Assembly: GCA_031256035.1 (NCBI GenBank)
Contig: JAIRRJ010000094.1
Location: 1-38,906 of the forward strand
Direction of reading: 5' to 3'
From: Treponema sp.
GTDB taxonomy: Bacteria; Spirochaetota; Spirochaetia; Treponematales; Breznakiellaceae
DNA: 38,906 nt
This document shows positions 26,083 through 33,395 of this stretch, piece by piece. Position 1 is the first letter of the stretch; each line of letters begins with the position of its first letter. The position numbers and the translations under genes were made by a program. Under the pieces are notes generated by a model. It saw only the letters and a program-made list of their open reading frames with translations, ran no database searches and had not been told where the DNA came from.

Positions 26083-28146
26083 ATGTTTCTCCGTTCCCTT
26101 AACCACAGGCTGGATGTTTTGCGCGGAGCCGGTTCCGCCGCTGTTGCAAAGCTGGCGCATCTTGGGATACGCAGTATTGCGGACATTCTTCTCTATTATC
26201 CGCGCGACTGGGAGGACAGAAGCCTCGCGGTTCCGTTAAACGATTTTCGCGGCGCGAAGGTCTGCACAGTTGTTACAGTTATCGCGCGGGATTGGGTTGG
26301 CTTTGGCAGAATGAGAACCTTAAAAGTTTTTGTTGAAGACGAAACGGCAAGGGCGGCGCTTTTGTGCTATAACCGCCCCTGGCTTGAAAAGCAGCTTGTT
26401 CCCGGCGGCAAGTTCAGGCTTTGGGGGCGTTTTTATTACAAGTACAAGGAAATACAGTCCAGTTCTTTCGAGATTGAACCGGTTGACTCGGGCGCCGGTT
26501 TTGACCGAATACTGCCCGTTTACCCTCTTTCCGCAGGGCTGACACAGGCACAAGTGCGCCGTTTCACATCACGCGCTCTTGAACAGTACTCAAAAGATAT
26601 TGAGAATGAACTCCCGTCTGAAATCATTGAACGGGACAATCTACTTTCAAAAAGCGCGGCAATCAAGGCTATTCATTATCCATCTTCCACTGACGAATTG
26701 GAGAAAGCAAAAAAAACCCTCATTTATGAAGAACTTTTTTACCTTGAAATAATGGTAGGAAAACGCGCGCTGGAACGAAGAGGAAGCAAGGGCATGTCCT
26801 CTGCTCACTGCTCACTGTCCACTGTTCACTGTTTATTGCAAGAGCGGCTGCTTGAAAGGCTGCCATTTTCGCTTACGCAGGGACAGCGTGAGGCTGTAAT
26901 CGAAATCAACCGCGATATAGAGGCAAAAGCGCCCATGGCGCGGCTTTTGCAGGGCGATGTTGGTTCGGGAAAGACATTGGTTTCCTTTATGGCGGCGCTG
27001 CGTGTAGTTGAAGAGGGAGGGCAGGCGGCGATAATGGCGCCTACCGAGCTTCTTGCCCGCCAGCATGCGGAAAATGCTGCCCGCCTTTTGGAGCCTCTTG
27101 GCATCCGCATTGCTTTTCTGACCGGAAATATTAAAGCTGCGGGTAGGAAGGAATTATTAAAAAATCTTTTAACGGGAACGATTGACATCGTTGTCGGGAC
27201 TCACGCTCTTTTTTCACGTGATGTGGCGTACAAAAACCTGAAACTTGTCGTTATTGACGAACAGCACCGTTTTGGAGTAACGCAGCGTGCTCTCATTATG
27301 ACAAAGGGAGATAATCCCGATCTTTTAATGATGAGCGCAACTCCAATTCCCCGCACCCTTGCGCTGACAGTCTTTGGCGACATGGACGTTACGACAATAA
27401 AGGATATGCCGCCGGGAAGGAAGCCTGTAAAAACCCACCTCGCGAAGGAATCAAATGAGGCAAAGGTATATGATTTTATCCGCAATGAACTTGATGCGGG
27501 GCGGCAGGCTTATTTTGTCTATCCTCTGATAGACGGCGGAGAGGATATAAAGGACGCGGTCTCAATGGCGGAAAGGCTTGCTAATGAAGTGTTTCCGAAC
27601 CACAGGGTTGATCTCATTCACTCAAAATTAAGTGAAGACAAGAAGCGCCAAACGATGGATGATTTCCGTCAGGGGAAAATCAAAATTCTTGCAGCTACCA
27701 GCGTTGTGGAAGTGGGAGTGGATGTCCCTAACGCAACCTGCATGGTTGTTGAACACGCGGAACGTTTCGGCCTTTCAGCCCTGCATCAGCTGCGCGGGCG
27801 GGTAGGGCGCGGCAAGGATCAATCCTACTGTTTTCTTGTTTATTCGGATGAACTTACAGAAGACGGCAAAATAAGGCTCAAAGTCATGCTTGAAAATCAG
27901 GACGGCTTTGTAATAGCGGAGGAAGACCTGAAACTTCGCGGTCCCGGGCAGATCGCCGGTACTGAACAGTCGGGCTACCTTGTCCTTGGTATCGCAAACC
28001 CTATCCGGGACGCGGAAGAGCTTGCCCGCGCCCGCACAGACGCGTTTGCCATACTGGAAAGCGACCCGGATTTACTGTTAGCCGATCACAGCGTCATTGC
28101 AAGGGTACTGAAAGAAGCGCCGCCTTTCACCGAAGTAGCGTTATAA
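26083..28146 (+). CDS. recG: ATP-dependent DNA helicase RecG
   Basis: A 687-aa protein of normal RecG length. It remodels stalled forks and Holliday junctions. An N-terminal wedge/OB domain (1-230) is followed by the helicase: Walker A GDVGSGKT (291-298), DEQHRFG (Asp392), motif III MSATPIPRTLALT, and motifs V/VI with SVVEVGVDVPNA and HQLRGRVGRG, then the ERF...RLK-type TRG region and the C-terminal GPGQIAGTEQSG. Start ATG 26083 follows the YggT stop with no gap and no Shine-Dalgarno, so translation is coupled. Residues about 238-253 (MSSAHCSLSTVHCLLQ) are encoded by a heptanucleotide repeat and look like a foreign insertion between wedge and helicase. Confidence 0.96.
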   Translation: MFLRSLNHRLDVLRGAGSAAVAKLAHLGIRSIADILLYYPRDWEDRSLAVPLNDFRGAKVCTVVTVIARDWVGFGRMRTLKVFVEDETARAALLCYNRPWLEKQLVPGGKFRLWGRFYYKYKEIQSSSFEIEPVDSGAGFDRILPVYPLSAGLTQAQVRRFTSRALEQYSKDIENELPSEIIERDNLLSKSAAIKAIHYPSSTDELEKAKKTLIYEELFYLEIMVGKRALERRGSKGMSSAHCSLSTVHCLLQERLLERLPFSLTQGQREAVIEINRDIEAKAPMARLLQGDVGSGKTLVSFMAALRVVEEGGQAAIMAPTELLARQHAENAARLLEPLGIRIAFLTGNIKAAGRKELLKNLLTGTIDIVVGTHALFSRDVAYKNLKLVVIDEQHRFGVTQRALIMTKGDNPDLLMMSATPIPRTLALTVFGDMDVTTIKDMPPGRKPVKTHLAKESNEAKVYDFIRNELDAGRQAYFVYPLIDGGEDIKDAVSMAERLANEVFPNHRVDLIHSKLSEDKKRQTMDDFRQGKIKILAATSVVEVGVDVPNATCMVVEHAERFGLSALHQLRGRVGRGKDQSYCFLVYSDELTEDGKIRLKVMLENQDGFVIAEEDLKLRGPGQIAGTEQSGYLVLGIANPIRDAEELARARTDAFAILESDPDLLLADHSVIARVLKEAPPFTEVAL
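26804..26838 (+). repeat. Five 7-nt tandem repeats inside recG
   Basis: CTCACTG, CTCACTG, TCCACTG, TTCACTG, TTTATTG in a row. The 35-nt tract encodes a Ser/Cys/His-rich stretch at the junction of wedge and helicase domains. It is unlike flanking codon use. Confidence 0.8.
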
Positions 28147-28149
28147 ATG

Positions 28150-28178
28150 TATTAACATTGCAAAATATGTAGTATACT
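28150..28178 (+). promoter_or_regulatory. Candidate promoter for the small peptide and nucleoside hydrolase
   Basis: -10 TATACT (28173-28178). The -35 is weak: either TATTAA at 17-nt spacing (28150-28155) or TTAACA at 15-nt spacing (28152-28157). Confidence 0.35.
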
Positions 28179-28199
28179 ATTCATTAAGGGACGGCATTA

Positions 28200-28319
28200 A
28201 TGATAAACTGGTTACTTCTGCTTCCTTTGATTCTTCTTGCCATAGCCAGTACAGTTGTAATCATTATCTTTGTTAAAAAAACCGCCGCCATTGCCGAGCC
28301 GGAAGAGGAGGAGATGTAA
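28200..28319 (+). CDS. Small single-span membrane peptide (39 aa)
   Basis: MINWLLLLPLILLAIASTVV starts a 39-residue peptide: one membrane helix (about residues 4-25), two lysines, then an acidic tail EPEEEEM. AAGGG lies about 9 nt upstream of the ATG. The acidic codons GAGGAGGAG double as the ribosome-binding site of the nucleoside hydrolase, which starts 1 nt after this stop. It may be a membrane partner of the hydrolase or a translational-coupling leader; neither is shown. Confidence 0.5.
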   Translation: MINWLLLLPLILLAIASTVVIIIFVKKTAAIAEPEEEEM

Positions 28320-28320
28320 T

Positions 28321-29232
28321 ATGGAACAGTACGAAATGCTAAAGCGTTTACAAAAACCAAAAGGCCGTGTTGATGTGGTGCTTGACACCGACACCTATAA
28401 TGAAATTGATGATCAATACGCCCTCGCTTTTTTGATCAAGTCAAATGAAAAACTGAATCTTGCGGGCATCTATGCCGCGCCATTTTACAATCAAAATTCT
28501 TCAAGCCCCGCGGACGGTATGGAAAAAAGTTATAACGAGATACTCAATGTTCTCTCTTTGATGAAGCGGGACGATCTAAAGCCGCTGGTTAAGAGAGGGG
28601 CAAAATCATATCTGCCTTCGGAAAAGGAACCGGCGGAATCTGAGGCGGCGCGTGATTTGGCTCAACTGGCAATGAAGTACAGCCCCGAAAAACCGTTGTA
28701 TGTTGTGGGTATTGCGGCAATTACCAATATCGCCTCCGCCATTTTGATCAATCCACAAATCATCGACAGGATTGTTGTTGTGTGGCTTGGTGGGCATGCC
28801 CTTCATTGGCCTGACACAAGGGAATTCAATATGCAGCAGGATGTGGCTGCCGCAAGGGTGCTCTTTAACAGCGGAGTTGCTGTGGTTCAGCTTCCCTGCA
28901 TGGGGGTCGTATCAGCTTTTACCGTCTCCGCTCCCGAACTGGAACACTGGCTGCGCGGAAAAAATGAACTCTGCGATTACCTTGTCGATTACACAACGAA
29001 GTCGGCTCTTAAAGACGGCGGGCTTCCCAACTGGACGCGCGTTATCTGGGACGTTACCGCAGTCGCATGGCTGTTAGACGAAGATTTAATGGCGGACAGG
29101 CTGGAGCATATTCCCATTCCGCAATACGACCACCATTATAGTTTTGATCCAACCCGTCATTTTTATCGTTATGTGTATCATATTAACAGGGATAGATTAT
29201 TTCAGGAGTTATTCAGGAAGCTGTCACAGTAA
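28321..29232 (+). CDS. Nucleoside hydrolase (IunH/RihB-like)
   Basis: A 303-aa protein of the inosine-uridine nucleoside hydrolase family, which hydrolyses N-ribosidic bonds for nucleoside salvage using a bound calcium. The N-terminal calcium motif is modified but clear: VVLDTDTYNEIDDQYAL (DTDxxxxxDD). Also visible are IAAITNIASAI, VVWLGGHALHWPDTREFNMQQD and the C-terminal WDVTAVAW. Substrate preference cannot be told from this. GGAGGAG (28307-28313) lies 7 nt before the ATG, within the end of the small peptide gene. Confidence 0.9.
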   Translation: MEQYEMLKRLQKPKGRVDVVLDTDTYNEIDDQYALAFLIKSNEKLNLAGIYAAPFYNQNSSSPADGMEKSYNEILNVLSLMKRDDLKPLVKRGAKSYLPSEKEPAESEAARDLAQLAMKYSPEKPLYVVGIAAITNIASAILINPQIIDRIVVVWLGGHALHWPDTREFNMQQDVAAARVLFNSGVAVVQLPCMGVVSAFTVSAPELEHWLRGKNELCDYLVDYTTKSALKDGGLPNWTRVIWDVTAVAWLLDEDLMADRLEHIPIPQYDHHYSFDPTRHFYRYVYHINRDRLFQELFRKLSQ

Positions 29233-29265
29233 ACTTGCCCTGCAATAAACAATTACACCTTTTAT

Positions 29266-29505
29266 GGGCGTGGCAGCAGGGGGCTTGAGCTAATCCTGTC
29301 CCGCAATTAAGGATTTATATCACCCGGGTGCGGGTCAGTAGGGACTTGGAAAGTGCTTGATGAGTCCGCCTACGAAGCCTGAGGTCTTCTCCGGCGGGGA
29401 ACTCAAGAAAACTTTCCAAGCCCTACAGCCCCGCCACCCATGAGAAATAATACCCGCTTGCAGAGCAAGTTTCTCTGTAAGAGGCCAGCCCCCTCTGCCA
29501 CGCCC
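29266..29505 (+). mobile_element. Fold-back (MITE-like) element, copy A
   Basis: A 240-bp non-coding element. Ends are inverted: GGGCGTGGCAGCAGGGGGCT at 29266-29285 and the complement of GGGCGTGGCAGAGGGGGCT at 29487-29505. The two halves also pair internally (AGGGACTTGGAAAGT against AACTTTCCAAGCCCT), so the whole element folds back. A second, inverted copy lies at 38484-38752 with near-identical sequence apart from a central insertion. Weaker similarity continues outside both copies. There is no transposase and no clear target duplication. An 11-bp TTGCCCTGCAA occurs on both sides (about 29235 and 29580). Confidence 0.8.
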
Positions 29506-29609
29506 CCAAGAGATATATTTGTTCACTGTAGGGTAAGTCTCACCGGAAGGAGAGAAAATCATCCCCCCATGAAGATAATTTGCCCTGCAAAACACAGAAT
29601 AAGCCTAAT

Positions 29610-29776
29610 GGCGGCTGCGTGCACCACTTATGAAGGTACGCTGCCCATATAATTTACCGACGGGGTGGCGGAGGCAAAAGTGCCGTGCCCCGTCACGGTG
29701 CTTTTGGCCTCCGGCAGGCCCCCAAGGAAAATCTACTGGCAGCGTACCTTCAATATGCGTCTGCGCGCAGACCGCC
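29610..29776 (+). mobile_element. MITE-like element with AAGGTACGCTGCC termini, copy 1
   Basis: A perfect 15-bp inverted repeat, TGAAGGTACGCTGCC at 29631-29645 and its complement at 29738-29752, sits inside a longer imperfect one reaching GGCGG...CCGCC (29610 and 29776). The middle forms another hairpin (GTGCCGTG against CACGGTGC). A relative with the same termini and the same internal CCCCAAGGAAAATC is at 31493-31623. No coding capacity. Confidence 0.7.
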
Positions 29777-29796
29777 AAGGAGTTTGTTCCGGTTTT
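29761..29796 (+). repeat. CCGCCAAGGAGTTTGTT repeat, inverted copy at 38213-38247
   Basis: TGCGCGCAG, then CCGCCAAGGAGTTTGTT, then CGG and a T-rich end. The copy at 38213-38247 is in opposite orientation and at nearly the same distance from its fold-back element, so both ends of the segment derive from one ~0.55-kb composite. Confidence 0.6.
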
Positions 29797-29813
29797 ACAG
29801 GGCAAATTTCATG

Positions 29814-29842
29814 TTGACAACTTTCTCACTTTCCGGTATATT
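29814..29842 (+). promoter_or_regulatory. Strong sigma-70 promoter for the HU-like gene
   Basis: TTGACA (29814-29819), 17-nt spacer, TATATT (29837-29842). The start site would be near 29849, leaving a leader of about 207 nt before ATG 30056. Confidence 0.7.
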
Positions 29843-29848
29843 TTACTA

Positions 29849-30055
29849 ACAATGCAAGAAGTACGAGGCGCCCTGCAGGGCAAAGCCATTTTGCAATTAA
29901 ATTCTTGTACGAGTCAAGAATCTCTCTCTCTCTCTCTCTTATTATAGAAGAAAGTTGTCAAATTTAGGGGATAGGTGTGCCCAGAGGGTAACACCGCTCC
30001 CCAGCAGTATTCTATCAGCAAGCATCTATAACACCCCATTTTTAAGGAGAAACTC
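29849..30055 (+). promoter_or_regulatory. Long structured leader with a (TC)9 tract
   Basis: In order: GTACGAG at 29861, palindrome GCCCTGCAGGGC (29870-29881), hairpin ATTCTTG-N7-CAAGAAT (29901-29921) carrying a second GTACGAG at 29907, a (TC)9 microsatellite (29921-29938), TATTAT (29940-29945), and an extended three-part stem-loop at 29967-30002 (GGGGA/TCCCC, GGTGT/ACACC, CCC/GGG). AAGGAG precedes ATG 30056. The tract lies between TTGTAC (29905-29910) and TATTAT, so its length could also set the spacing of a second promoter. Confidence 0.55.
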
Positions 30056-30808
30056 ATGGACTTAGTATACGGAGTCAAACAAGTCATGCACCGCATCCGC
30101 GTCAAGTTGTACCCGAACTACCTGCCCGGCGGGGAGGGGACTTATCTTGCAAGAACGGACAGCGAAGCGACATTGTCTGTCGAGGAAGTCTGCGCAGCAG
30201 ACCGCGACAGGGGCGGTCTGACAGGCAATTTCGACGACTATGTTGGGTTTGTAAAACGTTTCTTCAGGGAAAGCTCCTACCAGCTTGCGGACGGCTATGC
30301 CATTAACACCGGAGCCTTTTCGATATATCCGAATCTGGGCGGAACCTTCGTCAATATTGACGAAACCCCCGATCCAAAGAAACACCCATTGACCTTCCGT
30401 TTCCGCGCCCACAAACCCTTGCGCGAGCTTGCCGGGCACATCGCCGTTGTGGTGGATGGCGAAGCCGACCCATCAGGGCATATAACCGAGTTTCTCGACA
30501 ATGAAAACAACTCTGTCAATCACTGGTACGAACCGGGCAACCAGTTTATGCTCACGGGCCACAAGATCAAGATAGCCGGGGACGATCCATCCTGCGGGAT
30601 GTACATAGTTCCTGTCGAATATAACGACCCGCCTGTCAAGGTAACGCGGATAATAGAAAACGGCGCCGGCAAGATCATTGGCGTAATCCCGAACGCCGAG
30701 TGGGAAAAAGTTAAAATAGAAATCCGCACCCAGTTTGCGGGTTCGGGAGGCGTTTTCCTGAAAAGCCCGAGGGTAATAACCAGTAAGTTCACATTGGAGC
30801 AAGCGTAA
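30056..30808 (+). CDS. HU-like DNA-binding protein with C-terminal Ig-like (DUF4469-type) domain
   Basis: A 250-aa protein. Residues about 1-135 fit the HU/IHF-like DNA-binding family found mainly in Bacteroidetes and some spirochaetes: KLYPNYLPGGEGTYLARTDSEATLSVEEVC, FVKRFFRESSYQLADGYAINTGAFSIYPNLGGTF and HPLTFRFRAHKPLRELA. Residues about 140-250 form a beta-rich Ig-like module (FMLTGHKIKIAGDDPSCGMYIVP). It is probably a nucleoid or site-binding protein. It has a strong promoter and long leader upstream and six 23-bp repeats directly after its stop. It lies in the accessory segment bounded by fold-back elements. Family names are from memory. Confidence 0.8.
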   Translation: MDLVYGVKQVMHRIRVKLYPNYLPGGEGTYLARTDSEATLSVEEVCAADRDRGGLTGNFDDYVGFVKRFFRESSYQLADGYAINTGAFSIYPNLGGTFVNIDETPDPKKHPLTFRFRAHKPLRELAGHIAVVVDGEADPSGHITEFLDNENNSVNHWYEPGNQFMLTGHKIKIAGDDPSCGMYIVPVEYNDPPVKVTRIIENGAGKIIGVIPNAEWEKVKIEIRTQFAGSGGVFLKSPRVITSKFTLEQA

Positions 30809-30810
30809 TG

Positions 30811-30948
30811 GGCTGGTACAGGGAGCGGTTCCTGCCTAGTACAGAGATCAGTAATAGGCTGGTACAGCGTGCAGTACATGCCTTGTACAGAGGTCAGTAT
30901 CAGGCTGGTACAGCAGGCTGTAGCTGCCTTGTACAGCGGGAAAGCGCA
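30811..30948 (+). repeat. Iteron-like array: six 23-bp repeats with GTACAG
   Basis: GTACAG begins at 30816, 30839, 30862, 30885, 30908 and 30931, exactly 23 bp apart. Units alternate between GGCTGGTACAG and GCCTTGTACAG (GCCTAGTACAG once), giving three 46-bp super-repeats. The first unit begins 2 nt after the TAA of the HU-like gene. A reading frame runs through it (from ATG 30808), but 23 is not a multiple of three, so the repeats are not selected as protein. Confidence 0.9.
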
Positions 30949-31031
30949 GGTGCAATGGATTGTAAAAGGATAAATGGGGTTATGTGCCATAAAATCTAAA
31001 AAAAGGTTTTATGAATTTAAACGCATAATGA

Positions 31032-31037
31032 TATACT
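31032..31037 (+). promoter_or_regulatory. Candidate -10 of the small lipoprotein gene
   Basis: TATACT at 31032-31037; the -35 is poor (TTATGA, 31009-31014). The start would be near 31044. Upstream, CATAAAA and TTTTATG form a weak hairpin around 30988-31013. Confidence 0.35.
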
Positions 31038-31063
31038 TTGTTGCCAAAGTAAAGGAGCAAACA

Positions 31064-31393
31064 ATGGCAAACAAGAAATCTTGGTTGGGAATGCTGGTAA
31101 TGGTGCTGGTATTCGGAATGATGATTGTTGGGTGCGATGATGATAATCCGAATTTAGATTCAGCACTCTTTGGAACATGGGAACACGCTGATGGTAGGGT
31201 AATTACTTTTAATCGGGATGGTACATTTACTTTTCTGAATGTAGAAGATAACATGAGCGCAAGCGGAACATGGTCTACAAGTAACGGAATCGTTTATATA
31301 AATTATTCAGGAATGGAAGGTGTTGCGCCTTTTTCATATACTTTCATTAATGGTGATCTTGTTTTAGGGGGTGCCACTTACGTGAAAAAATAA
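31064..31393 (+). CDS. Small treponemal lipoprotein
   Basis: A 109-aa protein beginning MANKKSWLGMLVMVLVFGMM with lipobox MIVGC (Cys24). From memory this leader type recurs in many lipoproteins of gut treponemes. The mature part has a lipocalin-like small beta pattern: LFGTWEHADGRVITFNRDGTFTFLN, ASGTWSTSNGIVYINY, YTFINGDLVLGGATY. The frame is open for 30 codons upstream, but AAAGGAG 6 nt before ATG 31064 and the signal peptide fix the start. It is a surface or periplasmic lipoprotein of unknown role. Confidence 0.85.
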   Translation: MANKKSWLGMLVMVLVFGMMIVGCDDDNPNLDSALFGTWEHADGRVITFNRDGTFTFLNVEDNMSASGTWSTSNGIVYINYSGMEGVAPFSYTFINGDLVLGGATYVKK

Positions 31394-31492
31394 ATAAAAG
31401 AATTTTATCCGCATAATTTTCTGTATGAATTATGGGAATATGTTATATAAGATTTTACTTCGCAAAAGGTGACAGACACTTTAACCACACAG

Positions 31493-31623
31493 CAAAGGTA
31501 CGCTGCCAAATAAATTACTTGAGGGGTGTCATCGAACCAAAGGTTCGAGGGAAAAGCCGCCCCCGCGTGGTGTTTTTTCCCATGACAGGACCCCAAGGAA
31601 AATCGTTAGGCAGCGTGCCTTCA
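31493..31623 (+). mobile_element. MITE-like element with AAGGTACGCTGCC termini, copy 2
   Basis: About 130 bp: AAGGTACGCTGCC at 31495-31507 and GGCAGCGTGCCTTCA at 31609-31623, with CCCCAAGGAAAATC shortly before the right end as in the copy at 29610-29776. Its centre has its own hairpin CGAACC-AAA-GGTTCG. The right end stops 5 nt from the end of the ATPase gene at 31629, so the insertion sits at the 3' end of that operon. Confidence 0.7.
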
Positions 31624-31628
31624 TGCCA

Positions 31629-32363
31629 TCACACCCCAATAGCTTCCAAGATAAACCTTTTCTGTTCGCTGAATTCTTTTGACACTGAAAAATCAGAATC
31701 CCTTTTGCTGACTTCAATTTTGTGAGCGATCCTTCCGGGCTTGCCGTTCATGACGTACACGGTATCAGAGAGGAGCAGCGCCTCCTCAACATCGTGGGTG
31801 ATGAAAAGGGTAGAAAGCTTCATCCGCGCTGAAATATCCGCGTACCAGTGCTGCATTTTCCGGCGGGTGATGGCGTCAAGGGCGGAAAAAGGTTCGTCAA
31901 GGAGGATAACTTGGGTTTGCGTCATGCAGGTGCGCAGCAGGGCGGCGCGCTGGCGCATACCTCCTGAAAGCTGATGCGGGTATTTTCTTTCATAGCCCTC
32001 AAGACCGAACATGGGGAAAAAGGCGGCTGCCTGTTCGCGGGCGTTTTTCTTTTTTTCGCCTCGGATCAACAGCGGTAGGATCACATTGTCAAGAACGGTG
32101 CGGTATTCGAGTAACAAATCTTTTTGCAGCATATAGCTAACCCTGCCCGAAATGCCGGTGATGTCCTCTCCGCGTAGGAACACTTTTCCCGCATCGGGAG
32201 TATCCACGCCCGCAAGAACATTGAAGAGCGTAGTCTTGCCCACTCCCGAAGGCCCCAACAGGGAGATAAATCCCCCATCGGGAAGCTCAAGGCTTATGCC
32301 TTGCACAACCGGTTCACCCTCGTAATTTTTGGTGATGTCTTCGCAGGAAAAAAATTCTCCCAT
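31629..32363 (-). CDS. thiZ: ABC transporter ATPase, ThiZ-type (pyrimidine precursor uptake)
   Basis: A 244-aa ATPase of the nitrate/sulfonate/ThiZ group. Walker A is GPSGVGKTT, Q-loop YMLQKD, signature LSGGMRQR, Walker B VILLDEPFSALD, and the switch His lies in FITHDVEEA. It powers the membrane protein encoded at 33377-34144. It is third in the riboswitch-controlled operon. AAGGGAT precedes the ATG. The specific ThiZ assignment rests on the riboswitch and the ThiY-like binding protein. Confidence 0.88.
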   Translation of the reverse strand: MGEFFSCEDITKNYEGEPVVQGISLELPDGGFISLLGPSGVGKTTLFNVLAGVDTPDAGKVFLRGEDITGISGRVSYMLQKDLLLEYRTVLDNVILPLLIRGEKKKNAREQAAAFFPMFGLEGYERKYPHQLSGGMRQRAALLRTCMTQTQVILLDEPFSALDAITRRKMQHWYADISARMKLSTLFITHDVEEALLLSDTVYVMNGKPGRIAHKIEVSKRDSDFSVSKEFSEQKRFILEAIGV

Positions 32364-32387
32364 ATTAATCCCTTATCTTTCCTTTGT

Positions 32388-32423
32388 GTACTTTGTGTTC
32401 TTCGTGCCTTTGTGTGAGGTCTT
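32388..32423. repeat. Degenerate CTTTGTGT repeat
   Basis: CTTTGTGTACTTTGTGTTC, then TTCGTGCCTTTGTGTGAG. It resembles a decayed relative of the CTTTGCGTxxCTGCGT repeat at 20294-20331. It lies between thiY and thiZ. A shorter trace (CACTTTGTGAG...TTTTTGTGTGG) is near 35035-35060. Confidence 0.45.
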
Positions 32424-32429
32424 TGGGAG

Positions 32430-33395
32430 TTATGGCAAGTATTCATTGGTGAAACCTTTCCTGCCTATGTTTACTTCCAGTAAGCCGCGCTCGAACATCC
32501 AGCGGTAAAACCCTCCCCAGCGTTCAGCGTCTATCTCCCCCCAGCGCGGAGCGTCATCCTGATAGCGCGATTGCAGATAATGCTGGCTCTTCATGACAAG
32601 TTCGCGATCCAGTTCAGGCGCGTGTTTCAAAAGAATTTCTGCCGCTTCTTCCGGGTAATCAATGGCAAAACAATACCCCCTGCTCACGGCTTTCATGAAT
32701 CTTTTCGCTGTTTCAGGTTTTTTTTCAAGCCAGTTCGTGTTAGCCGCAATTACAGGCGTATAAAAATCCAACTGAGGATCAAGGCTGCCAAGGTCAATGA
32801 AATTTATCTGTAAACCGTTAACCAGCGCGGCAATCCCTTCCCATGCATAGTACACCCAGATTGCGTCAACATCGGTCAACAGTGCTGATAACGGATCGGT
32901 GGCATAGTTTGGTATCATATTTACTTCGGCAAAATTACCGCCGTCTTTTTCAACAAGTTCCTTTATGAGCGCCGTAATGAGCGGGGTCTCCCACGATTCA
33001 AAACGTTTACCCGCCAAGTTGCGCGGGCTGTTGATGCCGCTTTTCGCAAGGGACATTATCCCCGAAGTGTTATGGCTGATGATTGCCGCCACCGCCGTTA
33101 ACGGAAGCGCGCCGTGGTCTTTCGCGATTGCCGGTCCCATTGTCTCCTGAAAATCTATGCCGAGCTCAGCGCTGCCCGATCCCACCAGCACCAAAGCCCC
33201 GTCTTCCGGCGGCTGTATTATTTTTACGTTCAAGCCTTCTTCGGCAAACCAGCCTTTATCAAGGGCGACATACAGCCCGGTGTGATTGGTATTCGGCGTC
33301 CAGTCCAGCACCACACGGATAAGGTTTGCATCGGATTTTTTACACCCTGCAAGAATTAGCATTGTTAAAATAAATATCACGCACTTTTTTTCCAT
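32430..33395 (-). CDS. thiY: Thiamine-pyrimidine precursor binding lipoprotein, ThiY/NMT1-like
   Basis: A 321-aa lipoprotein with lipobox ILAGC (Cys18) and an NMT1/THI5-like binding domain: VVLDWTPNTNHTGLYVALDKGWFAEEGLNVKI is the hallmark start of ThiY-type proteins that bind formyl-aminopyrimidine or related HMP precursors. Later come GKRFESWETP, DAIWVYYAWEG and the C-terminal SQHYLQSRYQDDAPRWGEI. It delivers substrate to the permease, whose 3' end it overlaps by 19 nt. Placement behind a TPP riboswitch supports the thiamine role. Confidence 0.92.
   Translation of the reverse strand: MEKKCVIFILTMLILAGCKKSDANLIRVVLDWTPNTNHTGLYVALDKGWFAEEGLNVKIIQPPEDGALVLVGSGSAELGIDFQETMGPAIAKDHGALPLTAVAAIISHNTSGIMSLAKSGINSPRNLAGKRFESWETPLITALIKELVEKDGGNFAEVNMIPNYATDPLSALLTDVDAIWVYYAWEGIAALVNGLQINFIDLGSLDPQLDFYTPVIAANTNWLEKKPETAKRFMKAVSRGYCFAIDYPEEAAEILLKHAPELDRELVMKSQHYLQSRYQDDAPRWGEIDAERWGGFYRWMFERGLLEVNIGRKGFTNEYLP

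Noticed and set aside
29335..29652. Frames over fold-back copy A (and 38421-38660 over copy B)
   Set aside because: Both strands are open only because of the palindromic sequence. Indels between the copies change the frame.
29901..29945. Hairpin plus pyrimidine tract as an intrinsic terminator
   Set aside because: The tract is alternating TC rather than T-rich, and the coding gene lies downstream. A leader structure is more likely.
30811..30948. CRISPR array or VNTR protein repeat
   Set aside because: The 23-bp period leaves no room for spacers and the repeats are out of frame with each other.
30808..30999. Open frame of 63 codons through the 23-bp repeats, overlapping the stop of the HU-like gene
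   Set aside because: The repeat period is not a multiple of three, so each unit is read differently. There is no ribosome-binding site and the peptide has no recognisable features.
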